A stretch of 33,534 nucleotides of DNA, from the NCBI GenBank assembly GCA_015493765.1, contig WGCQ01000183.1:1-33534 (forward strand), in the 5' to 3' direction. The position numbers and the translations under genes are program-made. The notes under the pieces were generated by a model. The model was given only the letters and a program-made list of their open reading frames with translations. It had not been told where the DNA came from and searched no databases. Below, piece after piece: positions 23,237 to 32,389 of this stretch. This DNA comes from Deltaproteobacteria bacterium (lineage in GTDB: Bacteria > Myxococcota_A > UBA9042 > DTJE01 > S145-11). Within the stretch, counting starts at the first letter, position 1, and each line of letters starts with the position of its first letter.

Positions 23237-25471
23237 TTACCATTCGCCCTTTCCAGGAAGCCTGCGAAGTTGCTTCATCACATCCTGGACGTAGCTATCC
23301 CAGTCCGTAACCGGGCCGGAAATCTTGATTCCGTGGGAGTCGTCTATGTCCTCTGCCTTCTCATGACCCCGGTGGTGCCTGTGTGAACGCTGTTCGATTT
23401 CCTTGTTTATGTCCCGGATGATCTCTTCCACCGTCTTACCACGCATCACGGAACGTCGATAAGTGCCCCAAACCATCATGGTAACCGGGTTAAAAAAGTA
23501 CAAGACACCCGATTCACCCTGCATCTTTAGTTGCAGGTGGTTGAGTACATCGTCCGACAGCCAGTACAGCGGCATGTACTGGGCCAAAAAATGCCTGTAC
23601 ATCCCAAGATGCTTTTCCCCGGGGCCGAACATGCGTGCAAACCAGTCCCCCTGCTGCCTCAAGGCATCAATCCAGGCAACGTGTGTGGACCATTCCGACA
23701 TGTGTCTGACAACCAGTTTCCTGAGCATCACCTTGGCACCGGTGTCATAGGAGGATGTGAAAAAACGACGGATTTGTGCGCGGGCAAAGTGCTTACCTGT
23801 GGGTAGCACCGTGTAATCAAGTTGGTCCAGGAAGGCATCCTTTTTGCCGAACAACCCCAGCAGTGTAGGTGAATGCACCACCAGGTCCGCGTTTGGCTCA
23901 TCTGGACCCAACAGTATCATGTCACCGTTCAAAGCCGGGTCCACCGCATCCAGCCATGTCTCGTCCGCAAAGGTCTCAAGGTGTAAAAACGCCCGTCGTG
24001 TGCCCTGTAATCCGAATGAACCCACCAGGCCTATCGTTTGTGTGGTGTCCACAGGGATCCGGGTACTGTCATCCTCCCCGAACATCGCCACGTAACCCAG
24101 TTTCAAGGCCTGAAACTGGTTACATCTGGATACGGTTTCCGGCAGCCTGGATTTAGGTGCGGTTTTGACCGGGTCCTTGTCCTGGTACACCCTTTTTACG
24201 GTGTCCAGCCACTGTATGCCTTCGGGCGGCTTGTCCAGGTCCATGGGGGCCAGGTGCATATACAGCGAATAAAACGTGAATGGCCTGGTTACGACCTTTT
24301 GATCGGATGCGGATTGTACATCCAGTTTATGCCGAATCAATACGAAGTTTGTGCTGCCTATGTCCCGGTATTCCTTGACGAAACGTGCTGCCACCACCTC
24401 GCCTGAAAATATTGGCCTGACCTTTGTCCCCTTGTCAGCCACCAGGTGTATGCCGTCGTGCCAGGTCTGGTTGATGCCCACGGGGTAAAAACCTCCCTGT
24501 GCCCTGTGTTCGGCATTTTTGTACAGGCAGCCGGCGACCTCACGGGCCTGGGCCTCGGAGCGCCTGATCATGGAAAACGGCGACCCGGATAACGTCTTGA
24601 ATTCCGACACATCCACCGGGATACCGGCACTTTCCTGGCCCGAACGCAGCCCGGTCAGGATCCTCTGCCAGTCCAATCCGGGCCCCGGGTCGAACTTGTC
24701 CTGCTTTATGTGCCAGTGGCACAGGATTCCGCTGAACGTACTGGCGGGCAGTGCCATGACCTCCGGCAGGATCGCGCCCTGTTCGTTCAAGGGAAAGGCC
24801 GCAGGGATGTCGAATAACCGCATGAGCAGGCGCAGCAGGGCGATCAGGGAGTCGTATTGCTGGTCCGTAAAGCCGGTGGACTTCCACGGCACTCCGTTTA
24901 TGACCATGTTGTCACTGATGGGCCTGCCATGCATGCACGCAGGCATTGGTGCACCTGCAGCCAGGTTTGGCTGTGCATTGCTCAGGTCCACACCCACACT
25001 GACCGGGTTTGGCATACCACAATGTAAGGCCACATCCACCACGTCAGTGGCCTGATGGATCGTACCATTGCCCTCGATCATGAAATGCGTGGACAATGCA
25101 CGTTGCTTTAACACGTGAAATGTTTGTGCGCTGGTACAGGTCAACGGTGTATGCAGCACAATGCTGTGAAGGCGGCCCTTGAGGTCCTGTATGACCTTGT
25201 CCGGGTCGCAACCGCCCGCGATACACCCGCCCAGAGGAGGTCGATAATCCTTGGGCGGAGGTATGTAGCGGGGGCGTACCAGGTTTCTGGGCTCACCCGT
25301 GTCCGGTGAAGGCATCTGCAGGGAGGTCGGTGGATTGAGGGATTCGTAAAAGGAATACCCCCCCGGCTGCGTAAAATTGATTACCTGAATGCCTGGCAGT
25401 TCGAATCCCTTGCCCGCGACCACGACCTTGCCTGCAAGGCTTGCTGTGTCCGGTACCCGACCCTGTGTCAT
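23237..25471 (-). CDS. Fused N-acetylmuramoyl-L-alanine amidase (Amidase_2) and M23-like protein
   Basis: This is a 744-aa protein. Residues about 95-275 form an AmpD-type amidase domain that would cleave the bond between muramic acid and the stem peptide. Its zinc-site pattern is visible: LHSIVLH (His107), VVDVALHCG (His150) and the late CHWHIKQDKFDPGPGLDW. Residues about 325-510 resemble an M23 (LytM-like) endopeptidase: HLVAD (His342-x3-Asp346) and YMHLAP (His406). The final H-x-H is replaced by F495-L-H497, so this half may be inactive or divergent. No signal peptide is apparent. The ATG at 25471 follows AAGGAAGGGG and overlaps the vWA gene stop as ATGA. The C-terminal about 200 residues include WGTYRRSVMRGKTVEEIIRDI and are unassigned. 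Co-expression with a membrane vWA protein suggests envelope or cell-wall work. Confidence 0.75.
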   Translation of the reverse strand: MTQGRVPDTASLAGKVVVAGKGFELPGIQVINFTQPGGYSFYESLNPPTSLQMPSPDTGEPRNLVRPRYIPPPKDYRPPLGGCIAGGCDPDKVIQDLKGRLHSIVLHTPLTCTSAQTFHVLKQRALSTHFMIEGNGTIHQATDVVDVALHCGMPNPVSVGVDLSNAQPNLAAGAPMPACMHGRPISDNMVINGVPWKSTGFTDQQYDSLIALLRLLMRLFDIPAAFPLNEQGAILPEVMALPASTFSGILCHWHIKQDKFDPGPGLDWQRILTGLRSGQESAGIPVDVSEFKTLSGSPFSMIRRSEAQAREVAGCLYKNAEHRAQGGFYPVGINQTWHDGIHLVADKGTKVRPIFSGEVVAARFVKEYRDIGSTNFVLIRHKLDVQSASDQKVVTRPFTFYSLYMHLAPMDLDKPPEGIQWLDTVKRVYQDKDPVKTAPKSRLPETVSRCNQFQALKLGYVAMFGEDDSTRIPVDTTQTIGLVGSFGLQGTRRAFLHLETFADETWLDAVDPALNGDMILLGPDEPNADLVVHSPTLLGLFGKKDAFLDQLDYTVLPTGKHFARAQIRRFFTSSYDTGAKVMLRKLVVRHMSEWSTHVAWIDALRQQGDWFARMFGPGEKHLGMYRHFLAQYMPLYWLSDDVLNHLQLKMQGESGVLYFFNPVTMMVWGTYRRSVMRGKTVEEIIRDINKEIEQRSHRHHRGHEKAEDIDDSHGIKISGPVTDWDSYVQDVMKQLRRLPGKGEW

Positions 25472-26988
25472 CGCCCCTTCCTTTTCAACTTGGCCCTTGC
25501 CGCTTTTTGTAGTTTTTTTGCCTTGCCAATATTTTTCAACGCCTTGATTAACTTGATAATACTCGCGATAAACACATAAATCAGCAATATCGCCAACACC
25601 AACACGACCCAGGTCAGCGGGGGCCCCCAGTTGTTTCCCACCTTGGCGCACATGAAGCCTTCCAGCCTGTTGAATAACCTGATCACAATAAAAGGCCTGG
25701 GTGCGACGAATGCCAGGTAGGCGTGTCTGCTGGTCATTTCCTTTTTCGATGCCTGTCGCTGTGCTGCTGCGAAGAAAGCATACCATTTGCCTGTTTGCAG
25801 GGTCTTGTCAATGGTAATAACGGCCTCCTGGGCGATCTCGGTGGTTGTTTGGGTAATCAGGTTGATAAAGGTCTTGCGGTCGGCATTGCGTCCACTGCGA
25901 AACGTCCCACCGGTTTTTTCCGCCAGGGCGCTTAGCAACTGTTCTTCAAGGGAATGGCTGTGTGGGTATGACACCACGAATACTCGCAGGTTCAGTGCCT
26001 GTAAAAAAGGAATCAGGCGTTTCAGGTAACGCACTCGCGCCTGGTACCTGGGCACGGCCTTTTTGGCGATTGCCCGGGACAGGCATTGCAATGCCTTACG
26101 TATGTCGCCCTGCTTCTGGCATCGTGTTGCGGACTGGGCTGCGAATACGGTCTGGGCATCCAGGTATCCATCCCTGCCGTCAGACAATACAATGATTACA
26201 CGTTCGCTGTGACTGGGGGCCAGTGCCATGATAAGGCGGGCCGCTGCCTCGATGGCCCCCTGGGCGAACAATTCCTGTTTCTTCTGAAATAAATAGGTAT
26301 CCATTGGGTAATGCCCACGCTTTTTTGCCTCCGCCACCAGGGACTCATGTATACCCCATAGTTTCGGGAACATGCCGATGGTGTGAAACCGATGTCGTCT
26401 CAAGGACTTAAGCGCTTTGGGTGCCACAAAGCAGTCCTGGACCTTGACCTTATGGTTGCGTAATTCCGCCAGCAAACGGCCGTCCTCATTTACGTCCACG
26501 AAATGCAGGGAACCCTTTGTATTCATTAGCAGCCTGATCCTGTCACCATACAGTAACAACCCCACCTTCGTATCCTGGCGGAACGGTTTGACCGCCTTGC
26601 CCAGCCCTTCCCGAATCGCTGATTCCATGGACCTCGATACGTAACCGTGCATGGCTGCCACGAACACCACGAACAAGGGTACCTGTGATTTACCGGAGAG
26701 TACAAATTTGCCTGTTGTAGGCCCTATGGAACCCTGGTTCTGGAACTCCAGGGTCAGTTCCTGGCCCTCCTGCGGTTGTCCGTTGTCCAGCGGCACCGCA
26801 TCCACCCTCAAATACTCGAAATCGGACAGGTTTACCGGTGCCATGGTTTTGCGGTTAACTGCGGACAGTACCACCCTGACATTGGATGGGTCAGCAGTGT
26901 CCACCCACCCCACCTTTACCCGGCCCCTGGCCCACGCTGATAGCGGCAAAAACAGTAACAAAATCAGGGCTATTCGTAAGTTTGCCAC
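25468..26988 (-). CDS. vWA-like membrane protein with a degenerate metal site
   Basis: This 506-aa protein is anchored at both ends. The N-terminal signal is LRIALILLLFLPLSAWA, and the C-terminal span TWVVLVLAILLIYVFIASI is followed by a lysine-rich tail. Between them lies a von Willebrand factor A-like fold: SQVPLFVVFVAAMHGYVSRSMESAIREGLGKAV at residues about 101-133, TKVGLLLYGD, VIIVLSDGRDGY, and LNLRVFVVSYPHS. Classic MIDAS D-x-S-x-S is replaced by A-A-M-H-G, so metal-dependent adhesion is probably lost. I choose the GTG at 26986-26988, one base after the stop of the Tat-signal gene; an upstream TTG is the alternative. The substrate or partner is unknown. A membrane scaffold for the amidase encoded next (ATGA overlap) is plausible. 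Confidence 0.65.
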   Translation of the reverse strand: MANLRIALILLLFLPLSAWARGRVKVGWVDTADPSNVRVVLSAVNRKTMAPVNLSDFEYLRVDAVPLDNGQPQEGQELTLEFQNQGSIGPTTGKFVLSGKSQVPLFVVFVAAMHGYVSRSMESAIREGLGKAVKPFRQDTKVGLLLYGDRIRLLMNTKGSLHFVDVNEDGRLLAELRNHKVKVQDCFVAPKALKSLRRHRFHTIGMFPKLWGIHESLVAEAKKRGHYPMDTYLFQKKQELFAQGAIEAAARLIMALAPSHSERVIIVLSDGRDGYLDAQTVFAAQSATRCQKQGDIRKALQCLSRAIAKKAVPRYQARVRYLKRLIPFLQALNLRVFVVSYPHSHSLEEQLLSALAEKTGGTFRSGRNADRKTFINLITQTTTEIAQEAVITIDKTLQTGKWYAFFAAAQRQASKKEMTSRHAYLAFVAPRPFIVIRLFNRLEGFMCAKVGNNWGPPLTWVVLVLAILLIYVFIASIIKLIKALKNIGKAKKLQKAARAKLKRKGR

Positions 26989-26989
26989 G

Positions 26990-27298
26990 TCAAAAACCCG
27001 GATTGAATGGATGAAGTACCATGGACCACGCAAAGGCCGAAAAAGGTCCTGAAACCTCTACGGATACAGGCGCATTGAGTTCGCGAATCCATGGGTCCAA
27101 TGCAAAACAGGTACACAGTACACCCCTGGACACAGGATTTATTATGCGGCCATTCAGTCTGACCCTGCAAAAGCGATGTGCAATGCCCCTTACCACCAAG
27201 CGTTTGCCCTTTAACTTTACGTTGAACGGCGTTGCAGTCACTGCAACGGAAGTTGCCAGCCCGAAGATAGTGATACCGAGGAAATTACGCCGGGTCAT
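26990..27298 (-). CDS. Small Tat-signal exported protein, predicted leaderless
   Basis: This 102-aa protein begins MTRRNFLGITIFGLATSVAVTA-like, with a twin-arginine motif T-R-R-N-F-L-G and a hydrophobic core. It should be exported folded through the Tat system. The mature part of about 78 residues has a beta look (NVKLKGKRLVVRGIAHRFCRV, APVSVEVSGP) and three cysteines; I recognise no family. It ends one base before the vWA gene GTG, so it is first in a three-gene operon. The start codon lies only six bases after the -10 element and has no purine-rich ribosome site, which predicts a leaderless message. Tat export implies a bound cofactor or fast folding, but nothing shows which. Confidence 0.55.
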   Translation of the reverse strand: MTRRNFLGITIFGLATSVAVTATPFNVKLKGKRLVVRGIAHRFCRVRLNGRIINPVSRGVLCTCFALDPWIRELNAPVSVEVSGPFSAFAWSMVLHPFNPGF

Positions 27299-27304
27299 AG
27301 GGGA

Positions 27305-27332
27305 AGTATAATATAAGGGCTGGGTAAGTCAA
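27305..27332 (-). promoter_or_regulatory. Promoter of the Tat-protein/vWA/amidase operon
   Basis: On the minus strand TTGACT (27332-27327) and TATACT (27310-27305) are 16 bases apart. The next ATG is at 27298, six bases after the -10. Transcription would start at or next to the A of ATG. Confidence 0.6.
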
Positions 27333-27360
27333 TATCGGGGAATCTTCGCTGTAAGGAGGC

Positions 27361-27474
27361 GGAGCGACTGCGCTCCATGGTCCCTGTCACCATCGGGAGC
27401 ACACGGCCACGGCCACGGTCAACGGCCCACGGTCTCGGTTTCGGTCAACGGCCACGGCCCACGGTCAACGGCCT
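27361..27474. repeat. REP-like hairpin plus CACGGTCAACGG repeats
   Basis: GGAGCG-ACTG-CGCTCC (27361-27376) is followed by GGGAGCACACGGCCACGG and repeated CACGGTCAACGGCC with CACGGTCTCGG variants to about 27474. The block GGGAGCACAC(T/G)GCCACGG recurs just before the tandem repeat at 23143. The gap between secG and the Tat-protein gene (27299-27598) shows nothing else but its promoter and an AT-rich segment. Confidence 0.6.
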
Positions 27475-27598
27475 GGCATCAAACAGAAATCCTGATTCAA
27501 TACAAACAATTACAACTATACAGGCTAAGATAAATTCTAATAGTAACTGTAACTGACTTCGGTGTTTTTGTCCCAACAAGGCCTATGTTACGTGTATA

Positions 27599-27949
27599 TT
27601 ACTTGGATTTCTTTTGCGTGGTCTTGACTTTGCCCGTCGTGCTGCTGCCCGATGTCTTGCTGACGGGTTGGTGCTGGGCCGGCGGTTGGGCGACCTTGTC
27701 CACCACACTCTTGGAAGGACCGGTGATCAGGGATATGGATATGGATAGCACGAAAAAGATCGCAGCCAGCACACCGGTCAGTTTGGACAGAAAATTGGTG
27801 GCCCCTCTGCCGCCGAACAGCGCCTGGGTGCCGGCACCGCCGAATGCCATGCCAAGGCCCTGGTCGCTGGGTTGCAGCAGGATTGCAATGATCATGACGA
27901 TACTGACCAGAACCTCTATACCAATCAGGATTCCATAAAGCAGTTGCAT
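27599..27949 (-). CDS. secG: Preprotein translocase subunit SecG
   Basis: This 116-aa inner membrane protein is the SecG subunit of the SecYEG protein-export channel. Two membrane segments are visible, LLYGILIGIEVLVSIVMIIAILLQ at residues about 3-26 and GVLAAIFFVLSISISLI at about 58-74. They are linked by the family motif LQPSDQGLGMAFGGAG and the segment NFLSKLTG. The C-terminal about 40 residues are hydrophilic, with Gln, Ser, Thr and Lys, as in many SecG proteins with a variable tail. The ATG at 27949 is three bases after the tpiA stop, and GAGG in the end of tpiA serves as the ribosome site. The order pgk-tpiA-secG is common in bacteria and supports the assignment. Confidence 0.95.
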   Translation of the reverse strand: MQLLYGILIGIEVLVSIVMIIAILLQPSDQGLGMAFGGAGTQALFGGRGATNFLSKLTGVLAAIFFVLSISISLITGPSKSVVDKVAQPPAQHQPVSKTSGSSTTGKVKTTQKKSK

Positions 27950-27952
27950 AGT

Positions 27953-28708
27953 CTATACCTCGAAATTTATTATTGCCGAAAATGATTCCACGTCCAGGCT
28001 GGCCCCGCCAACCAGGGCGCCGTCAATGTCCTTCTGTGCCATGAGTCCGTTTATATTGCCAGGTTTTACGCTGCCGCCGTAAAGTATCCGTAAATCCTCG
28101 GCTGTTGCATTGTCGAACATACGCTGGATTACCCACCTCAAAAATTCGTGAATTTCCTGGGCCTGCCGGGGCGTGGCCGTTTTACCCGTGCCAATCGCCC
28201 ACAAGGGTTCATACGCCAACACAACGTGGCCCATGGCATCCTGGTCCAGCCCTGCCAGCCCCCGCTCTGTTTGACGCTGCACCACGTCGAATGCGGCACC
28301 GCGTTCCCGTTCCCGCAGGTTTTCACCTACGCACAGGATCACGTTCAGCCCGGCACTTAGTGCCCGTTTCACCTTGTTGTTTACGATTTCATCCGTTTCC
28401 AGGTGGTAATTTCGGCGTTCGGAATGCCCTGCGATCGTCCATGTGGCCCCGGTTGACACCACCATTTCGGCACTGACCTCGCCGGTAAATGCGCCGGCCT
28501 CGTGTTCGCTGATGTCCTGGGCGCCCACTTCCAGCCTTGAATCCTGGCAAAGCCCTGCTACAGCAGGTAAAAAGGGATACGGCGGAAACAAAATTATCTC
28601 GCGGTCACGAAACCTGGCGTTTTTGGACACCAGCCCACGGGCCAGTTCCTTGGCCGACTGCATGTCCTTGTTCATTTTCCAGTTGCCCGCAATAATCGGT
28701 GTCCTCAT
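27953..28708 (-). CDS. tpiA: Triosephosphate isomerase
   Basis: This 251-aa enzyme interconverts dihydroxyacetone phosphate and glyceraldehyde 3-phosphate in glycolysis, in the cytoplasm. The motifs are complete: AGNWKMN with the catalytic Lys near residue 13, TIAGHSERR with the electrophilic His, [17 protein letters not shown] with the catalytic Glu at the start of the mobile loop, and [10 protein letters not shown] for phosphate binding. The length is normal. The ATG at 28708 overlaps the pgk stop as ATGA and is preceded by AAGGAGG inside the end of pgk, so translation is coupled. The gene is part of the pgk-tpiA-secG operon. Nothing unusual is seen. Confidence 0.97.
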   Translation of the reverse strand: MRTPIIAGNWKMNKDMQSAKELARGLVSKNARFRDREIILFPPYPFLPAVAGLCQDSRLEVGAQDISEHEAGAFTGEVSAEMVVSTGATWTIAGHSERRNYHLETDEIVNNKVKRALSAGLNVILCVGENLRERERGAAFDVVQRQTERGLAGLDQDAMGHVVLAYEPLWAIGTGKTATPRQAQEIHEFLRWVIQRMFDNATAEDLRILYGGSVKPGNINGLMAQKDIDGALVGGASLDVESFSAIINFEV

Positions 28709-29919
28709 CGCTGCCTCCTTTGGCGTAAGGCCTCAAGCCCGGGCAGTTCCTTGCCCTCCAGAAATTCCAGACTGGCCCCGCCCCCGGTGGAAACATGCGT
28801 GAAAAAGGGCGACAGCATGAACTGTGTTACGGCACTGACCGTGTCGCCACCCCCCACTATGGTAACGGCACTGGATTTGGCGATCAATGAGCCGATACGC
28901 CTGGTACCATCCTCGAATGGTTTCTTTTCGAACAGGCCCATGGGACCGTTCCAGAATATGGTTTTTGCGTCCGCCAACACCTTACCGAAGGCCTCCACGG
29001 ACCCTGGTCCTATGTCCAACGCCATGGCATCCGTTGGGATCTTGTCCACACCTACCACTTCAGTTTCGGCATCATCAGCGACCTGCCTGGCCACGACCAC
29101 GTCCTCTGGCAGCAGGATATCCACGTTGCGCAAGGCAGCGCGCTTGAGTATATCCCGTGCCACATCGATTTTGTCCTGTTCCAACTTGGAGGCCTGCATA
29201 TCACGGCTCTGTGCGGCCAAAAACGTGTTGGCCATGGCACCGCCGATAACGATTGCCCGAACCTTCCCCAGCATGTTATTGATTACCCCGATTTTGTCCG
29301 ATACCTTGGCACCGCCCAGGACCATGATAAACGGCTGCTCCGGATGTTCGGCAAGCCTTTCCAACATATGTACTTCTTTTTGCATCAACAGGCCGGCAGC
29401 CCTGGTGCCCACGAAACGAGTAATCGCGTGTACTGACGCATGTGCTCGGTGGGCCGCACCGAACGCATCGTTCACGTAAACCGGTGCCAGCGAGGCCAGT
29501 GCCCTGGCAAAAGTCTCGTCGTCCTGCCTCTCACCTGCGTGAAAACGCAGATTTTCCAACAGCACCACGTCGCCCTCAGTACGTTCCAACAGTACGCCAC
29601 GTACCCCGTCGCCAATGCAGTCATCGGTCACGAAGACCTCCTGGTCCAGCAGTTCGGCCAGGCGCTGCCCGACAGGCACCATGGATAGTTTGGGATTGTG
29701 CTTGCCCTTGGGACGTCCCAGGTGGCTGGCCAGGATTAACTTGGCACCGCGTTCCTGTAGCAATTTTATGGTCGGCAGTGCATTGCGAATACGGGTATCA
29801 TCAGCAACCTTCAGGTCATCGGTCAGGGGGACGTTAAAATCCACCCTTACGAACACCGGTGAGGCCGTAATCGCATCCAGGTCCTGGACACGCATGATGT
29901 CCTGCATGAAATCTGTCAT
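28705..29919 (-). CDS. pgk: Phosphoglycerate kinase
   Basis: This 404-aa cytoplasmic glycolytic enzyme transfers phosphate from 1,3-bisphosphoglycerate to ADP. Recognised segments are [11 protein letters not shown] near residue 20, [56 protein letters not shown] and the C-terminal [10 protein letters not shown] and [18 protein letters not shown], in the normal order. The ATG at 29917-29919 follows GGAGG by five bases; a TTG four codons upstream is in frame but lies on that ribosome site. The only clear promoter for the operon is at 29941-29969. No gapdh gene lies directly upstream as in many genomes; instead an AT-rich membrane protein gene precedes it. Confidence 0.97.
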   Translation of the reverse strand: MTDFMQDIMRVQDLDAITASPVFVRVDFNVPLTDDLKVADDTRIRNALPTIKLLQERGAKLILASHLGRPKGKHNPKLSMVPVGQRLAELLDQEVFVTDDCIGDGVRGVLLERTEGDVVLLENLRFHAGERQDDETFARALASLAPVYVNDAFGAAHRAHASVHAITRFVGTRAAGLLMQKEVHMLERLAEHPEQPFIMVLGGAKVSDKIGVINNMLGKVRAIVIGGAMANTFLAAQSRDMQASKLEQDKIDVARDILKRAALRNVDILLPEDVVVARQVADDAETEVVGVDKIPTDAMALDIGPGSVEAFGKVLADAKTIFWNGPMGLFEKKPFEDGTRRIGSLIAKSSAVTIVGGGDTVSAVTQFMLSPFFTHVSTGGGASLEFLEGKELPGLEALRQRRQR

Positions 29920-29940
29920 CTCAACCTCCAAGGACGGATT

Positions 29941-29969
29941 ATCTTAAGGCTTTTATGCATTTATGTCAA
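29941..29969 (-). promoter_or_regulatory. Promoter of pgk-tpiA-secG
   Basis: On the minus strand a perfect TTGACA (29969-29964) is followed after 17 bases by TAAGAT (29946-29941). The pgk ATG is 22 bases on, giving a short leader. Upstream, 29977-29997 can form a hairpin GTCCCCC / GGGGGAC without a U run. The rest of the gap to 30210 shows no gene. Confidence 0.65.
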
Positions 29970-30210
29970 TATCGTTGTCCCCCCCCCTCTGGGGGACTAT
30001 GCACACTCAAAAACACCCCGCATCCCTACTCTGTACTGTCACACTATTTCCCCATGCCTCCCCCTCTCTTTTTTGGCCAAAAGTGGTGACATATTCCTGG
30101 TTATTGACAGCCTGAATCCTGCTCGCAAGGAGCCCAAACCCTGATTACAAAATGGTAAATCTAATTGACATCGTGGAATCAGTGAGTGCGATAACAACTC
30201 GGACCGAGTT

Positions 30211-32292
30211 TTACGGTAAAAGAACGCGAAAATAGTTATCTCCAAGTGGACCAACCATGGCCTTTTGCAACAAAAAAGCCTTTTTAATGACTGCTGTTGT
30301 GGGTTTGACGCATTGTTTCCTGAGTTTTGCAGTAAAACCACATATATTTCTGAATACTTGTTTTCGTGACTCCTGGCCCGGCTTATCGAATCCTGAAATA
30401 TTGCCAGTAAAGCCTTCGGTATATATTACAGGAATTCCCTTGCTTAAATACTTTCGAATCACAGGGACCAGTTTGCTAAGAGGCACTGTTTTAAGATGCC
30501 TTAGCGGAATATCTTTATGGTTTCTATCTAATGTATTTAATACCTCTATCTGGCTAAATTTTGCAAAATACCACTCTCCAATAATTACGCGGCCGGGGAT
30601 GACAAGGACGCCCTTGGAATCCAACCGACTGTTGAGCATTTTTATCTCCTGAAAAAACGAATTTTCTTTCCCCAACCCCTCGATAAGTTGCCCGGGCATA
30701 TAGCGCACCAGGAAGGCAAGGGCTAAAATGCCATAAAGAAATCGTATTTTTTTGGACACAGGAACGGCGTGCAAAGCAACAGCACCTAAAGGGGCCAACA
30801 GAATAAATACTGCAAAGATAAATCCGTTATATACATTAAAAAAGAGGAAGAAAAATCCCAGGATTAATAGATTTAGTAAAAAAGCCCTTAGTATATTAAA
30901 GCGGCTCCGGTCTTTTTTATTGAAAACCCATATCAAGGATATATACACGAAAGACAGGACTAAAAACCACACAGTTCTGTGGTAAAAGACAGAAAACAAG
31001 TGGGGTATGGAGGCATCAAAAACAGAGGAGTGCGGGACCTGTTGCCACCTGGCTATGGTTTGCATGTTTATTCGGACATGAAATGGCTTTACGTATGGAT
31101 TACCAGCCTCTTTTAAATACAAAAGCAGATAGCTGGATATGAATGTCAGAAAAAAGCCAAATGTAAAATTTACCACGCCCCTTTTCAGTTCATGTTTCTC
31201 CTGCATGGAAGTAGAGTAATATATCACAAAGGCTATGACCAATACAGAAGCGGACAGGTGCAGTCCCGCTGTAATGCCTAACAAAAGCCCTGAAAGAAAA
31301 ATTGTCCTGCTATTTAATTTTTTAGTGAGTGTAATATACCATGCCAACATAAGGATAAAACCAGCCCATGCATATGGGACCGGACGAATTGCTGCCTCCC
31401 TTACAAGAATCATCAGGCTCCACAGGGTTGTGGCCAACAGCGAACTCCAACTTCCGGCCAGGCGTTCCCCTAATCGGTACAGGACAAGCAGGGCCAATCC
31501 ATCTATAAAAATATTAAGACCTTCAAGCACATAGATGAACCTGTGGTAACATTTCAGCCCCTTTAATGCTACATGGATGGCATACATGAAGGGTACATAA
31601 AGTGGATGAAGAAATTCCAGGATTGATGGGATGTTAAACTCTATCGACTGTAGGTACCATACATCAACTGTATCGTAAGGTAGAAATTTTATTTCCATCA
31701 CCACATACCAGATGACAACAAAAAGCATGAGAAACCTTGCCCACATGCTTGAAGGCTCTTTATCCACAGGCTGTTCCGAATCCGGCGATGTTTTTATAGT
31801 ATAAAGCAATAGTATTAACAGGCCTATAAGACCAAGCCATACCAGGACTACTGCCAATATAGCCTTCAACCTGAAAAACAATGCACCTATTTGTGTTCTC
31901 TGGACGGTTTGCTGATTATGGGGGAATACAGGACCTAAACAAGAATAGACTTGTTTGGCGTTGGTATTGGCGATATATGCCCTTATTTGGGATATGAGGT
32001 GTATAAAAGCAGGTGGGGGGGTATTGCCTATTTTCTGACCTATATACCGAACCTTGAATCGGCCTTTTTGGTAGGCAATCAGGACTTCCTCTATAGTCCC
32101 ATTTTGGGCCTTATACGAGATATGGGTTCCTGTCTGGTCCCGAACTATCCTGGGTTGGGTAAGTCCTGTTATTTCTAATCTGAAGTTTATACACGGCAGC
32201 CTTCCAAGTTCTTTGGCCCTTCCGATATTTGTACTTAAAAGAAAAAATATGAAAAACAAAAAGACTATAAATTGGCTGTGAGGCCTACGCAT
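30211..32292 (-). CDS. GT-C-like polytopic membrane protein
   Basis: This 693-aa protein has an N-terminal signal-anchor (FIVFLFFIFFLLSTNIG), an about 120-residue extracytoplasmic region, then about eleven membrane segments. A short acidic motif K-F-L-P-Y-D-T-V-D-V-W follows the second span, as in GT-C glycosyltransferases (PMT/ArnT type), which use lipid-linked sugars. GLLLGITAGLHLSASVLVI is also typical. The C-terminal about 140 residues are soluble, with VLVIPGRVIIGEWYFAKF. I chose the ATG at 32290-32292; one 48 bases upstream is possible. The DNA is clearly more AT-rich than its neighbours, with codons such as ATA and TTT frequent, so recent acquisition is possible. No sugar or acceptor can be named, and membrane O-acyl or polymer enzymes are alternatives. 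Confidence 0.6.
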   Translation of the reverse strand: MRRPHSQFIVFLFFIFFLLSTNIGRAKELGRLPCINFRLEITGLTQPRIVRDQTGTHISYKAQNGTIEEVLIAYQKGRFKVRYIGQKIGNTPPPAFIHLISQIRAYIANTNAKQVYSCLGPVFPHNQQTVQRTQIGALFFRLKAILAVVLVWLGLIGLLILLLYTIKTSPDSEQPVDKEPSSMWARFLMLFVVIWYVVMEIKFLPYDTVDVWYLQSIEFNIPSILEFLHPLYVPFMYAIHVALKGLKCYHRFIYVLEGLNIFIDGLALLVLYRLGERLAGSWSSLLATTLWSLMILVREAAIRPVPYAWAGFILMLAWYITLTKKLNSRTIFLSGLLLGITAGLHLSASVLVIAFVIYYSTSMQEKHELKRGVVNFTFGFFLTFISSYLLLYLKEAGNPYVKPFHVRINMQTIARWQQVPHSSVFDASIPHLFSVFYHRTVWFLVLSFVYISLIWVFNKKDRSRFNILRAFLLNLLILGFFFLFFNVYNGFIFAVFILLAPLGAVALHAVPVSKKIRFLYGILALAFLVRYMPGQLIEGLGKENSFFQEIKMLNSRLDSKGVLVIPGRVIIGEWYFAKFSQIEVLNTLDRNHKDIPLRHLKTVPLSKLVPVIRKYLSKGIPVIYTEGFTGNISGFDKPGQESRKQVFRNICGFTAKLRKQCVKPTTAVIKKAFLLQKAMVGPLGDNYFRVLLP

Positions 32293-32389
32293 ACAAAAAT
32301 CATAACACGCCAGATGAAGGATAGGAAATTCAAAACACATAGTTTAATCTAAAGCGCATAACTGCGGGGGTTGAGGGGGCCGGTTTTTG

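Noticed and set aside
23106-23294. Arg/Thr-repeat peptide frame
   Set aside because: It is only the translation of the CACGGACTCGG tandem repeat, with no ribosome site.
29977-29997. Rho-independent terminator before pgk
   Set aside because: The GTCCCCC/GGGGGAC hairpin has no following U run on either strand.
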